Shown here: positions 24,276 to 37,258 of the stretch, piece after piece
Layout of the letters: every line of letters begins with the position of its first letter
Numbering within the stretch: the first letter of the stretch is position 1
Source of the DNA: Glossina fuscipes
Taxonomy: Eukaryota; Arthropoda; Insecta; Diptera; Glossinidae
Reading direction: 5' to 3'
DNA length: 64,000 nt
Assembly (NCBI RefSeq): GCF_014805625.2
Contig: NW_023998415.1
Coordinates: 38,112,228-38,176,227 of the forward strand
Notes under the pieces: generated by a model
The model's database searches: none
What the model was told of the DNA's origin: nothing
Seen by the model: only the letters and a program-made list of their open reading frames with translations
Program-made: the position numbers and the translations under genes

Positions 24276-26074
24276 CGGTTGGTTGTGGTTCAGATTTTGC
24301 GCCAGTAAAGCTTTTAATACAATTAAAGCGGTGAAGGGGAACGACAATAAAGAGGCAAAACAATAGCCAGCTTTGGTAGCAGCGTGTAAGTGTCAACTGA
24401 GCTTAGGCTTAGTTCATGAGACTTTTGAAGTCTTTCATCTTAATCTCAACGCTTCAAGGTGAAGTAAAATAAAATTAACCTTGTAAAATTTTGAAAAGAC
24501 ATCTTCTTTACCATGCTTACGCAATCATCGCAATTGCAAATGACAGTAAAAATTAAAATTTTTTTTAGTTGCAAGCAAAGTAATTCTTTTGCTTTCTGAG
24601 ATAATTTTACTTGTATCTGCTATAAGTTAAGGATTAGCATTTACTTTAATCTTTAAGAAGTTTTGTTGTATTTACGGTTCAACATGTTTTTAGCATTCGT
24701 GAACACGTTTAATCATTTGAATGGTGAACAATAGTCAATGCTGGCAATGAAACGTTTTTGATATAATTTTTAACTGCTATTTAAGATTAGCATATACGCA
24801 GTTAAGCAGACGCCCACATATCGAACACTGAATTAAATATACGGTGCAAACTTTGTTATTCGCTAATTTATTATCGGAATTTTGAATTAAATAGATTATA
24901 CGGAAATAATTATAGATCTCAATAAGTGGCATTCCAGTACAATTGAAGATATTAGAAAGAGACATCACCTAAACATTTTCATTTCATATTCAAGAGCATC
25001 AGTTTTCGGATAGCTTGAAGAAAATATATATATACATGTCTTTCGTATTTATTTTAGGTTTAGGTAGATTGCTACACATATATAGATTGTAGCTTAACTC
25101 CTCAGGTTAACTCAAAAGTAATGGCTAGTAAAGGGTAAAATGAAATAAAGAACTCTACGAAAGAAGTGTGCACGAAAGTAACCCATTTCGTAAGAGAGGA
25201 GAAAACGGAGACATGAAGACTGCTCATGCATTTAGAGATTCACAGAAAGATGAACAATTGTTGCACCAGCACCAGCAATTAACCGAATTAACAAAGAGAA
25301 TCATAATGATATTTGGCATTGGTGAGTTGTTTGATAAGTAGACTACTTGCTTAAGACACAGTGTCGATCACTGTTATATACTTGTGCTGCAAACAAATCT
25401 TTTCCCGATATATGTTCACTTTAGTTTTAGCCAGCTATATAGTCGCTGTTTTCTTTTATTTAATTAAAATTACAGTGCTTCAATGCCAGCAACCCTCCAG
25501 CACAACAGATCCCGAATGTACTTCTCACCCGGACATATACGTTGCATTTCGGTTTTGTTTACAAAAATTACTCCCTTCTTCCTTACTCTCTATCAGTATC
25601 CTCTTCTTATCATCGCAAGTATACGTGCTATCCCCTGAGCGGCTGATCACATAAAAAGGAGGAGGATGAAATCGTGACAATGAAATCGTATATAAATATA
25701 AGGAAAGAAAACACAGGAAATCAAAGCATAAGTTTACGTAACAAAATCTTATGGAAAAATGATAATATTCGACAATTTTTCGCCTCCTTTTCGGTTTACA
25801 TAAAAAGCCAATGGCCGTAAGTAAAAACGAGAGATAGCCCATAAACTTTTAAATAAGTAAATCCCTCGAAAGTAATTTCTGAACCAGAGGTACGCACAAC
25901 ACGGTTTATATTCCTGACACAATACAATATTTCCAAAACAATATTTTATATATCGAGTCGTTGTGAAATGGTTCGATTCAGAGGAACTTTGATAATGCTC
26001 GCCATGGTAACAAACATCAACTTTCGTCAAAGAGTCCTGAAATTGACGCTGTTTAAATTAATTGTAAAAATACA
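24276..26074. other. AT-rich non-coding stretch
   Basis: No gene is supported. A 97-codon frame at 25361-25654 and antisense frames at 25525-26030 have no recognisable domain. Confidence 0.45.
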
Positions 26075-26165
26075 TAGCCGATATCACGCAAGGAGATGAA
26101 TAGGCGGACTGCTATGACTAAATCGATTCAGGAAACGATTTCTTACGGATATTACACACATCCGC
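26075..26165 (+). repeat. Dispersed repeat family B, fragment
   Basis: GGCGGACTGCTATGACTAAA and TCGATTCAGGAAACGATTTC keep the GGACATG..TAAATCGATTCAG core, preceded by a recognisable AATACATAGCCGATATC block. Confidence 0.45.
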
Positions 26166-27060
26166 ATAAGCTTAACATATAAATGAAAATATTACAAAGC
26201 AGTAAGTATTTCCGTCAGACAACCATCACAATAACTAAGCTCCACACAGACGTTCGGCAAAGGGATTAAATATATATATTATGTTTTTGGCAATCTAGAG
26301 AGATCTCCCAGCATCAGTTCTAGTTTTTTTTTTCGTTTTTTTTTGTTTTTTTTTTAAATCTAAACTTTCAATGTTGAAACGTATAACTGAAACCGGTTAT
26401 AAAATATCTTTGTTGGTTTTGTTTATGTCACCGTTGACTATTTTTCAATGCTACAACGTTTTAATAGCAAATAAAAATACTCGGCATTGCTACCTTTTTA
26501 AGTTTTTACACAACTTTTTTTCACTCGACTGTATACACCTGAATCCGGTGGAATTAATTTTGCGAAAAAGTTTTTATTGCACCCAGAAAAAGAAAGCAAG
26601 AACTACTACAAAAAAAAAAAAAAAAGAAAAAAAAATGCAGAGAAAAACTGTTAGTTTATCTATGCAACATATCAAATTGTCAACTAGTCCGGATAACAAC
26701 TGTCATAGCGTTTTGGCTATTGAGCAACGTTCATAATACACTCACGCCCAGTGTGGATCTCTTCACATATATATTCTGGGCATAAGGTAGGTTAAACTAT
26801 GGAAATGCTACCACAATATTTGTGCATGTTGTTAAACCGAAAGCAGAGAAGGAACAAATAGAATAACATTGATACCCGGCAAAATTAATAAAATGAAACG
26901 AATCGTAAGACGGTTTGCGGTGAGTTAAGGGAGACCCTATAATATGCTATTCTTATTATTGCCAAATAGATAGATGGAATATTCTCGGATCACACACATG
27001 TTTTCATTCTTCGAATAAGAGATTTTTGAGTTCAAATATTCAATAAGTTGCCGCTGATCC
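26166..27060. other. AT-rich non-coding stretch
   Basis: Contains T-rich runs at about 26322-26355 and an A/G-rich run at about 26586-26640. The 121-codon frame at 26371-26736 includes a lysine/threonine run made by this A-rich tract and has no recognisable domain. Confidence 0.45.
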
Positions 27061-27105
27061 GTCTGAGTGGCCGAGCAGGCAAGAGTCTCGACTAGAAATT
27101 CAATG
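27061..27105 (+). pseudogene. tRNA-Ser-like fragment
   Basis: The segment reads GTCTGAGTGGCCGAGCAGGC, then AAGAGTCTCGACTAGAAATT. TGGCCGAG at 27068-27075 is the D-arm/A-box core of eukaryotic tRNA-Ser, and CTAGAAA at 27092-27098 is an anticodon loop with AGA, as in tRNA-Ser(AGA), at the right distance. The anticodon stem is partly mispaired. I find neither the long variable arm nor the T-arm (GGTTCGAATCC) downstream, so it is truncated. It may be a tRNA pseudogene or the head of a SINE. Confidence 0.5.
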
Positions 27106-28334
27106 ATCATATGCAGCAGAGTTTTTAATAAAGCCGAAAGTCTTAGATGATAGTGCTTTAAGACTTTAATCTTAGAATTTATTCTCTGGCTAAATTAATA
27201 ATAATAACAGTAGTAATAATAAGTTGCCACTGAAAACATATATACATGTATGTTTGCTTGTCATTCACCAATTATATACGAAAGGCCACGCAGTAACTTT
27301 TAGGAGATTGATGTTTAAAAAACGATGCAGTTTATACTGCTACTCTTAGTACTCATTGCTCATAAACTTTATTCGATTTTATGTTTACCTCTCACTCAGC
27401 GAGAAGATGCGGATTATCCATATATGTAGATGTCTGAAAACCTATTTTCCAGATGCCTAAAAAAAAGGACTAACAATAAATCGTGGATTAAAATTCACCT
27501 CCGATCTAAACAATTTCCAGTAAGATATATATATATATAGATATATATATATATACATCAGCTGTCTATTTTTATTAGGGTACTGAAGTTCGATGTAAAA
27601 AAGCAAAACAAAAAATCTCCCTTTACTGGTGCCGAGTTCATAAATTCACCGGCTTGTTTATTTGTGTACAGCACAACATTTTTCCAACAGTGAAGTGAGT
27701 AGTTTATAGCTAACTTAACGATTTACGTATTTCTTGCTGCTGCTGTTAGATTTTCAACATATCTACACATATATTTTGGCAAGTTTATGCAGGTAGATCG
27801 ACTAGGAGTTCGTTGCTGAGGAGGACCCTAAAGATTTCTTGCTAGTGTTACATACGGAACGATACAATTAATATGGCTTCTGGTGCTATTATGAAGATAA
27901 AAGTATATTTTCGATTGTTCAAAAGAAGGCTACATACCCGTTGCCGTTACAAAAAATATTAGTTTTTCGTATTTAAAATTTTTGTTCGCGTTGCCGTGAA
28001 AAACTTTGTTTTGTTTGTTAGTTCGTTTACTTTGCGCTGTATACCGGAAAAATTGTGAGCACCGCATCATTGATTACAGCAGACTATGAACGTATCGCTG
28101 GCTGTTGATGTTGTGCTATCACAAAGTTTTCTTTCTTTTTCTCCCAAATTTTTGAAATTTCTATTCAAAACAGTGTTGAATTCTAAACTTTACTATGACT
28201 TACAAAAACATTTATTACAGCTGATGCCATAAAAAAAACAACTTAATGTTGTTTCCTGTGTAAGTGTACATATAAGGAGACGTTTGAAAACGTATTGCTG
28301 GTGTGGAAATGCAAAAGCGAAAAAGGAAAAATAA

Positions 28335-28345
28335 AGAGATAGAGA

Positions 28346-28400
<55 letters not shown>
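28335..28400. repeat. (GA)n microsatellite
   Basis: A 66-base run of AG with two single-base interruptions. In flies, GAGAG runs can bind GAGA factor. Whether this one does cannot be told from sequence. Confidence 0.9.
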
Positions 28401-28530
28401 GTGAAGTTTATGCGAATCTAGAGAGATATGAGTGTATTTTCTGACTATTGTCATTGCCAAATCTGCATACATAGCCATAAAAACTTGTTCGTGCAATTTA
28501 AAGCAACATTTTAAAAAAAATTATTTTTAC

Positions 28531-28577
28531 ATTTAAAATGGTTGCTTGGTTGGTTGGTTGATTGGTTCATTTTAAAT
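28531..28577. repeat. Perfect 10-bp inverted repeat flanking a TTGG tandem
   Basis: ATTTAAAATG at 28531-28540 and its exact reverse complement CATTTTAAAT at 28568-28577 flank 27 bases of GGTT/TTGG tandem sequence. Confidence 0.85.
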
Positions 28578-29436
28578 GAAATAGAAATTAAAAAGTTTCC
28601 AATTTGTCGTTGGCAGATGGAAAATTAAATCCAACTCCTTTCGAATTATTATGTTGCAGCTTTTCTCTTTTGAAAATATATAAATAACCAAAACGTACGT
28701 TGAGACTGCTCTTTAAAAATGTTTTTGTTTTTGTTTTTGCCTCTTACTTAAAATTTTAAATTGAATTAGAAACACTTTATGAATGAACATCTTTACTGCG
28801 TCATTTTGTGGTAATAAAGTCCATTAGAGAATCCAAAGCGAAGCTTAAATATAAACGGCATTATATATATGTACCTTAGCCCCAATTTCTTCTCTCTTGT
28901 CCTGCTCTTCCAAGGATAAATGTTGGAGTCACTTTATATTCAGATTAGCGTAGCTTTACTTACCGTAAGAGTCGGATTCGGATTTTTAATGCATATACCC
29001 TTCCTTCGATTCACTGGCGCATTGATTTGTTCTTGGAAGGACTGCTCTCATAGCTGACATTAGTTCTTACTAGAAAAAAAAAGAAAAGAAAATAGAGCAA
29101 AACCGTACGTCGTAACGACTCGTCCACACATAAAATATTACTTTGAAATTCAGTAACGGTAGAGTTCTTAATGATGTGTGACATGACCCGACATAAAACT
29201 TTTGTAGTCATCTCTTTTTCTCGACTACTTTAACTTACTATGTCTTCCAGTTCTCTTACAATCCTTGCTACTATTTGTGGGACATGGGGGAGACGGTTAA
29301 CAGGGAACAAGCAAGAAGAATGAGATATGAAGGTGTTGGTTGCAATCTACTGGCGGTGTGTGCCCAAGCGGTAAATGTCGTGTCTTTACTGGCTGAGCAC
29401 TCACTAAAACTCCGACCAGAATAAACTCTACCGTTC

Positions 29437-29500
29437 TTGAGGTTTGAACCCGCGAACACTGACTTGGTAGTCGCAGTTCTTCTCTAGATGGCTACTCATG
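29437..29500 (-). repeat. Possible tRNA-derived SINE head
   Basis: On the minus strand the segment reads GAGTAGCCATCTAGAG, then GACTACCAAGTC, then CGCGGGTTCAAACCTC. These sit where an A box, anticodon arm and B box (consensus GGTTCGANNCC) of a tRNA would lie. The B-box match is good. The A box and the stems are decayed. It may be a SINE relic or a tRNA pseudogene. Confidence 0.35.
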
Positions 29501-30238
29501 CGGATTGATATAATTAAATGCAAATTTATTCCAAATCGTTTTTGCTGCTTCATACATACGCACAAGATTAACATCTCCGTACCCACTAGTTGTGTAATGC
29601 ATAAAAAGAAAAGAACTCTTCTTTGCCAAATCATAAGTGATTGTTTACGCAATGAACGCATTTATCACCGAAGAATGAAAATCTACTACATGTGTCGGTT
29701 CAATTCCATTTACCAAACATAAAATATCCATTAAAGTGCATTATATATACATAGCTGAAGAGCAGAGCTTTACCTGTTCGTATAGCTATCCACTGTGAGA
29801 ATCGCTTCAGGGGAACAAAAACTATGATACCAAGTTGGCTCAAATATTCTTAGTTAACGGCCGCTAAGCAGGCGAGTGATTCAAAGTGGTCTGTAATAAC
29901 GGAATACGAAAAAACCAAATATGAAAAATATTCAAATCTTTTTTATGCCTGTGCAGATATCTAAAAAACCAAACGATCCGGGCCTACTTAAAATTTCGGT
30001 GAGAAAATGAATACGGTCGACTGACCGGCATACCTAACCTATGTAATCAACACAAATATCTTAGCGATTATTGGTGAGATCAGTATCGATTATAAAAACC
30101 TCTAAAATTCTGAACTTTTTGATGCCAAAACTGTGGGATATGTGATGTTACCGCCAGACGGAGGAATGTGCAAACAGTGGATAATGTATATAAATAAAGT
30201 GCTCTTCAAAAAGTATTTATTACTTCTAGTAATATTAG

Positions 30239-30240
30239 CC

Positions 30241-30275
<35 letters not shown>

Positions 30276-30278
30276 ATG
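30239..30278. repeat. (AAAT)n microsatellite
   Basis: About ten uninterrupted AAAT units. Confidence 0.9.
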
Positions 30279-31169
30279 AACAAAGAAGAAAAATGAAAAA
30301 AAGGTATGAATGGTTTAAAGTTTAAAGCTACCATATATGAAATTGAATCGCATAAAAGTTGCTCACAGCGATTGATGAACTTGCCGTGCTATGAATATGC
30401 GAACGGTTAGCAATGCAATTTAAATGAAAAGCATTTCACTTTATTCAATTCATAGTAGCGTAAATATTGACTAAGCTCACGTTTCAAAAGGAGAAAAATT
30501 CAAATTGAAATTCAATTCATTTTTACTCATAATTAGATCTTTAGATTAGACATTTATCATTTAGGGCGCACACATTTAATTCATCAAGTAAGTGGTTTGT
30601 TTTTTTTTTTGTTTTTTGTTTTGTTTTTAATAATTTATTAGAAATTCTATACGCTGTATAATTGTGTATATATATATGTTTCATCTCGCACACACACACA
30701 CACACATAACGGCAAGGTCGCAAAAAAAAAAACAAAAAAAAAAAAAATTGATGGAAATTTCCTACCAGAAGTTGGTTTTATTTACGCCTACTTTCGGGAC
30801 CTCGAAATAGAAGACCAAATTAGTTTCGCATGGGGGGTTTTTAGCTTAACGCGCAATATAATAAAGAGCGTTTGGAAATTTTTTATTCAATTTAATCGCG
30901 TATAAAATAATTGCAAAATTAAATCAACGAGAGTATGAACAATGCTTCAGTGCGGAATTGTAAACCAACCAACCATCGGGCTTCCACTGCTGGATATTTT
31001 TTAAAATTCCAAGCAAACGCATTCGCACGCACACATATGTGCAAACATTGGCCGCAAAATAACATATACGAACGTGTGTGTTTGCGTGTGGTATTAAAAT
31101 GCTTATAGCAATTTACAGAATATTATCGTAGTGCCGGGAAGGGAGAAACGGTTGTGATAGCAACACCAA

Positions 31170-31391
31170 TTGAGTTTCGTTTCTATTATTACAGCATTGC
31201 GACGGCTGTTATTACGATGTTATACGGTGTTGTACAAAGTATCCAATGGCGGGCATTATCAGATGAGTTTGGGTTATAAGAAGCAAAACAACAGCAACAG
31301 CACCAACAACAGCAATAGCAATAGTGTCGACCAAAAGAAAAGCTTTGTCACACTGCAAGTAAAACGACCAGCAATGCCGGGTTATTGCTGA
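31170..31391 (+). other. Weak candidate coding segment, Asn/Ser-rich
   Basis: A 73-codon frame whose middle is Asn/Ser rich (KKQNNSNSTNNSNSNS), encoded by AAC-AGC repeats typical of fly opa-like tracts. A pyrimidine-rich run ending in ATTACAG at 31188-31194 could serve as a splice acceptor inside the frame. The ORF ends with PAMPGYC. No domain or conserved family is recognisable, and the N-terminal codons have an unremarkable start context. It could be an exon piece, but chance is more likely. Confidence 0.15.
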
Positions 31392-33575
31392 TGGTGTTAC
31401 GTTAAATTGTTGCCTTTAATTAGCGTGAACGTGTTAATGGCAAGTGCTCGTTGTAAAAAACAATTAAAGCACAGCAGCTAGCTTATCTTCTTTTTTCAAT
31501 ATCCAAGTGGTCTCAAATTAATGTAACAAGCGTAAATGGGACGTTTTCTAAATCGTGCGTACGTAAATACACGTTAGTGCATTCACGAAGAGCAGCAACA
31601 TGTTCTGGTAATAAAGTTTCATTCAATTTATCAAGTATAACAAATAATGAGAGAAGAAGCCCTCACAGCGGACGGTAGAGAAATAAATATGCGATGCAAA
31701 ACTAACACTTAATAACAATGCTTTTTTTTTTTTTATTAATTTATCTAAAACATCACTAACTAAATTGCATAACGATTCACTAAACATTAATTTAAGTATC
31801 CGTGACGTCAGAAAATGATATTTATATTAACCGTCTGAAAGGTAAAAATATATTAACTCCCTTTTGGTTGTCATAGGCAGAAGTACATATACTATACTCT
31901 TGATATATATCAAGATTAATTCAATTTCATCAATTTTTAAAGTGTAGAGGAATGTTTCAATCTTGCATATAATATCGTCGAGAAGGTGGAGAGTGTAGGG
32001 AACACTTAAGTCAAATATCTGTATCGAATTTTACCGGCTGACATTGTAAGCAAATTCACTAAACACATATCGATATTTGTTCATATTTCATATGCATTCC
32101 AGGTTCTATATATGAACATTTCATTGTTTATCCAAGATTCATTTGAAGTAGAAAAAGTAAAGAGAAAACTATCGAACGAAATCCCTGCAATACTATCATC
32201 AACAGTACTCATCTATTAATCCTCAATTAATTCCAACTTTATATCTAACGAGTATTGAGATAAGATTAGAAGAAGAAGAAGAAGAAAATTAAAAGATATT
32301 CGATTGCAACTCACCAAAGGGATGTTAACGAGCCCTTCTTCTCCAATCTGCAATCGTGGACAATTTTTCACTCTTTGTGGCTGGCTTAACTTTTGCTTGC
32401 CCAGAAGTATTGCATATGGAACAACTAATGCCATGGACATCCTGAAATCAGCTAGAGAACGCAACATCAACGCAATGTATTACTTTATTAAAACTATTCG
32501 GCTTAATCTCTAATGTTCTTTTCTAAAATAGATCCGGTAGCCTATTGCTGTGTTGTTCTAATGCTCTAAGAATTTATTTTATCATAACAATGCACTTCAT
32601 CATGAAAATAAATGATGAATTAGGGCAAATGCTGTCGAATACATAATGGTCAGCCTCATCTTTTTTTTTTTGAAATAAGTCTTCTTCCTCTTTAAATAAT
32701 AAATAAACTACTGTGTGTTTTGTACGTTGATGTCTTTTCTTATTTCGATTTTAATAATAAATGCTTAGTCATTTTGGTCATTGGTTTTACTTAAATTTAA
32801 TTTTTGTCGTAATTTAAAAAATAATATAAGGAAAAAGAAAACATTCGTATTGTACAATTAGAAATTTAAATGCATTAAATATTCAACATATTTTAAATAT
32901 AATCTTTAGGCATACGCAGCTTGTAATGCTTACAAATGTATGCAAATTGTTTTTAGAAATGCTTAAAAATCTTTTAACATTTAACATAAAGAGTCAGAGC
33001 TTTTCCTGTTTGTGTATGCAAAGAATTTTATAAAAGACAATACATCAAGCTTAAGTTTGTCCTCGAAATTGTCGTAGCATAGTCCTCGGATTAATATCAC
33101 AATCAGATCGGTATATCATCATCGACTCGAGTTTGTGTGAAGATTTTGAAAATGTTGGTAATATAATCTAACAATATGTACGATATAATATACGATTCAT
33201 ATGAAATAAATGAATCTTCGCTTCGGATCTCTTCGGATCAAGTCCTTAGTCTACAGTAATGGTTCTTAGTGAAGTATTTTTTATTGAAAATCAAATGTGA
33301 TTTTGTTTCCATTTCCGTACTGGGAATGTTATGCGATAATGTTATACGCAAGTGTCAAAAGTAAGTTATTTTCACATTGATTTAAGTGGCAGTTGATCTA
33401 ACAGTGTACCTAACGTAGTGCACCACACGAATTTTATGTACAAATTAAAAATTAACATACACTTCAAAATGTCAAGTATACGACAGGGAAAACAAATCGT
33501 ACAATTGAAATGGTGTCACTTTATCAATAACCTAATTTAGTGCAAGCAATTCTAATTTCCGCTAGGTTAAGCAAA

Positions 33576-33603
33576 ATTGCAAATAATTGCAAACAATTGC
33601 AAA
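33576..33603. repeat. Three-copy 10-bp tandem repeat, AATTGCAAA
   Basis: AATTGCAAAT, AATTGCAAAC and AATTGCAAAT follow each other directly, at a spacing of one helical turn. Confidence 0.8.
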
Positions 33604-35497
33604 TCTAAACAATAGAAAATAAAGAGACAACATTTTAGTAAAAAAATTTGCAATGCAATGGAATGTCTTAGCGTATTGACGCTGAACAAGTTTAAAAAAA
33701 AAAGTATAAGAATAATGCACCTAAGAAACATAACTCGTCAACCTGAAAATTTATTCTTCAAATGCTATTTTGGCAATCCGCACTAACAATCAAACTTAAT
33801 TACTTGATATATGCAATCCGACTGAGAATACTTCAAGGAAGCGTAGTTGGTGTTATTAAGCTTTCAGATTTCTTTGATTAAAGAAAAATTAAAAAATCGA
33901 CAATATATATAAAATGTGATTCATTTAAAATGTTTTCCATCACTAAACACAACTTTTCCATTGTCCATCACCTGCAATTATTAGGCAGCAATACATTCCG
34001 AATTAACCGGGAAGCATGACGTTTTTCATCAATGCCATTTATTTAACACAAATTCTTTGCTTCCCTATATGTGTATTATGTGCGTTTGAAGTTCACGATA
34101 TTTGTTGTTAACGAATGTCCAGATTATGAAAAAAAAAAAAAAAAAAAAAAAATGAAAAGAAATACACCACATTAGCCATTAGCATGTGCCAAACCGAAAC
34201 ACTTAGTTGCGCACCTAATGTGCACTGACGTCTCTTTTTCCGCCATCATATCATGAATGAATGGCTTATATTTGGCAAAACGAAAAAATACCATCGCTAA
34301 TCAAATACCTTGTGTCGATGCTTAGAAGCCGAAGATGTCTTTACTCCTCGTTTTGCTTACTATTATTACTTTCGTTTGCATTTAAAGATTGCGGTTTCCT
34401 TTTCAAGTCTTCTCTGCTGGCTGTTGCCTTTTCCTAAAAATTCTTAATTGCTGTTAGAATTCTTGTTCAGGTTATTCTTATTTTGAGTATCTAATCCTAA
34501 CTAAAAATTGTTTTCATTTAATTCTCGTTAAGTTACTTCTTTCATTTATTGCAAAAATTGTAATTTAACCTCAACATAATTGCATTACTTTTCAAAATGT
34601 TTTCCAAAACGGAAATGTTCAACTAAAAGTCAATTATTTTCTGTGATTTTACCAAATTTGCATAAATTAATTAGTTCGGCAAACTCTGAAAATATTTCTT
34701 TTAAATGAAATCAATTAGTTTCCCCTTTGAATTTCATAAAAGATATATACTTAAGTATAATTCTTCATTGAAATGTAGAGCGAAGATCAATTTACTGGAT
34801 ATACTGATTGTATATCGTATCGCAATTATCCTACATCATGCATATACATCTAAGGAGAGTTATTAGATTCACTGTTTCCGCAGGTGATTTCATTATATAA
34901 ATAGATATATATTTATGAATAGGTACATATCAGGTAGTAAAAATATCTAACGGCATCTATTTTGCCAAACGTTCAAAGAAATGTTTCCTGCATTTCAATG
35001 AACTTTATCAATCGAAAACAACTTTTACGCCACTTTTGTATCCTGAAATCTGCATTTGCACATCTTCATCTCTACTTTTGCACATTTTATTGCTTAACAC
35101 AAATCTTATAACTGCATAATTAAATTCTGTAGAACGAAATTATTGCACCTAATAATTATCTAAATGTCAAATTGATTGCGATGTGCGCAGATAGAGAATT
35201 TAGATAATATAGATTTATTTCTCTGCTTCGGTAGGTAGGCCTTACCCCGTATGAGTGCAGTCATTAAAAAGTTATTCTTTACTTGGCGAGAAAGTTCAGT
35301 TTTTAATACTTTCTGACAAAAATGAATGACAAATAATAAGGTCTTTGACAAGAGGATTAAATTGGTTGAGTTTACATCCTGTCGAGTTGGGTCTTGAGCG
35401 ATTTTCCATAAAAAGCTCCCGAAATAAGGAAATAAGACATAATTGTTAGTACATTACCACGAACATGGAAGATGTATTTTACTAGGCGCACTGATTT

Positions 35498-35547
35498 AGG
35501 GTATATAAGGGTCGGCCTTACCCGGCTATAATGTTCTTATTGGTTTT
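35498..35547 (+). repeat. Dispersed repeat family A, terminal fragment
   Basis: GGGTATATAAGGGTCGGCCT and TACCCGGCTATAATGTTCTT are the reverse complement of the start of the 791-1316 copy (AAGAACATTATAGTCG..AAAGCCGAC). Only this end is recognisable, and a T-run follows it. Confidence 0.6.
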
Positions 35548-36745
35548 TTTTTTTTAATTTGCTTTCTTGTTTATTTATTTGTTTATATATAAATTTTTGT
35601 AGCTAAGATTCTTTTCTTTTCCTTTAATCTTAAGTTATAATATCATAATTGAAGCCTCTAACCTTTAAGTCTTGTTCGACCCAATTGAAATCTCAAGCGC
35701 AGAAGAGTTTAGTTCAGTCACAGTTATTGTGAATGTTCAGCTTTCTTTAGCTTTATCCTTTGCTATTTACTTACTTCTGTCTGAACTTAATAAAGTAAAA
35801 GAATGCTTTACTTCTGTTACGTTCATAAAAACTTCAAAAATGCGCAAGATACAGACTGCATTCTATTTTAAAAATAATCTTACATTTTCTTTATCTTACT
35901 TCTCTCTAGTACTATGTTATGCGTTAACAATATTCTTGAGCGCTTTAGCTGTTAAATCGAGAGCAAAAGTCGATTAATTAATAAATATTATATGAAAGAA
36001 GAAAAGTATTTGAAAATCTTTTTTGTTAACTTTTTGGAAATTAAAATTAATAACAAAAAAATAATGGGTAGGACGCGCGACACATGCATTTATGCAAATG
36101 ACAAAGTACAATACGATAGCCTCTCTTAAAGAAGATATAAAGAAGATTAAACGCAGCAATTTTAGTTTTAAAAGGTTGCTTGAAGCTAGCGACAATAAAC
36201 GTGTTTTCATGCCCATCGGCATAATTCTAATGAATCGATTTTTGAATGCAGAAAAAATATAATTCGATTCCTATTAAAACGACTTCTAGAAGACTAGGCC
36301 TGCGATTAGACTTTTAGCTTTCCAAAAATTTCAATTCACCATGGCTTTCGCCGATTTATTTTTAGTCTAAATCTACAAGCAGAAGAAGCTTGGAAAAAAT
36401 CGCGAATTTCTATGGATCTGTCTAGAGGTATGAAAAACTAATAAAGCAGCCTGAAGGTTAAAAATTTTTAAATATTATTCTGAGTTCAGCTGCTTTCTAT
36501 CAAACGATATCGATATTAAATTGGCCATAGGAGCCCGTCTTAAGAAGAATCTCCTTTATGAGGCTCGTACGCTTGATATAATCAATAAGCGTTGCGGCTT
36601 TTTTCCATTTGTTTACCTAAGGCAAGCTTAACTTCCTTAATTGGCAACATGTTCTTTGAAAGCAATTTGTTTTCTATCTGTCTGCTTGTTATAAAAACAT
36701 ACAAGTAGAATTGATGGAGTTCACGGGCTTCGAAGGACAAAGTGA

Positions 36746-37258
36746 ATGTTATGCTTTCACTTTGGAAAATTAACGCTTTTAAATGAAATACGAAAAAATT
36801 ATCCTCGCAAAAGGAAAGCTTTCCACAATATACAAAACAGAAGGTCCGACAGTTTGTTTAAAATTCAATCTAGGGGACTAGTATGGAATTTTTGTGTGTC
36901 TTTTTTCTTGTTATCAATAACACTGTTAATTAAGAGCCATTTGACAGCTTGCTTTTGCGTTCTAATTCTCTCGTTTCGTGATATGACGTCGAATTCTCTC
37001 CAATGCTTGCAAAGCAGAAGCATAAACAATTCTGTATTTTCAAGTGAATATGCGCTATGGTATATACATTTTTTTAACATTTTATTTAGTATTTATTGCT
37101 ATTTAAAAATAATTCATACCATAATAACTCTTTACTCTAACAATTTAGGTACTTATCGGTTTTTTCCACCCCCTCTTATTGTATGCCGTAATTTCCTTTT
37201 TAAATATAGAAATATTATTTCTATTGGCATTTCATTCTATATTTTTAGTCCTTTGTAA
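36746..37258 (+). other. Longest open frame, unrecognised
   Basis: 170 codons from ATG to TAA. The N-terminal third is basic, and the rest is hydrophobic with Phe, Ile, Leu and Ser encoded by T-rich codons. Stretches that look like membrane segments are expected from T-rich DNA in any frame. No motif is recognised and an antisense frame overlaps it. I consider it a probable chance ORF. Confidence 0.1.

Larger units (their letters stand above)
27106..29436. other. AT-rich stretch with TA and GA microsatellites
   Basis: No gene is recognisable. TA repeats occupy about 27525-27555, a long GA repeat 28335-28400, and a hairpin-capable TTGG repeat lies at 28531-28577. Confidence 0.5.
29501..35497. 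other. Long AT-rich non-coding stretch
   Basis: Contains an (AAAT)n array at about 30239-30278 and a (CA)n run at 30689-30706. T-rich sequence at 30598-30627 and A-rich sequence at 30721-30748 could pair with each other. There is a three-copy 10-bp repeat at 33576-33603 and an A24 tract at 34129-34152. No gene is supported except a weak candidate at 31170-31391. Confidence 0.5.

Noticed and set aside
25970..25979. GGTTCGATTC as a tRNA B box
   Set aside because: No A box at a suitable distance upstream. It resembles the ATCGATTCAG core of the local repeats instead.
28215..28496. Ser/Leu repeat protein on the minus strand
   Set aside because: It is the GA microsatellite translated.
36746..37258. 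170-codon open frame as a membrane protein gene
   Set aside because: Hydrophobicity follows from T-rich codons, no family motif is visible, an antisense frame overlaps it, and one frame of this length in 64 kb of AT-rich DNA is not surprising.
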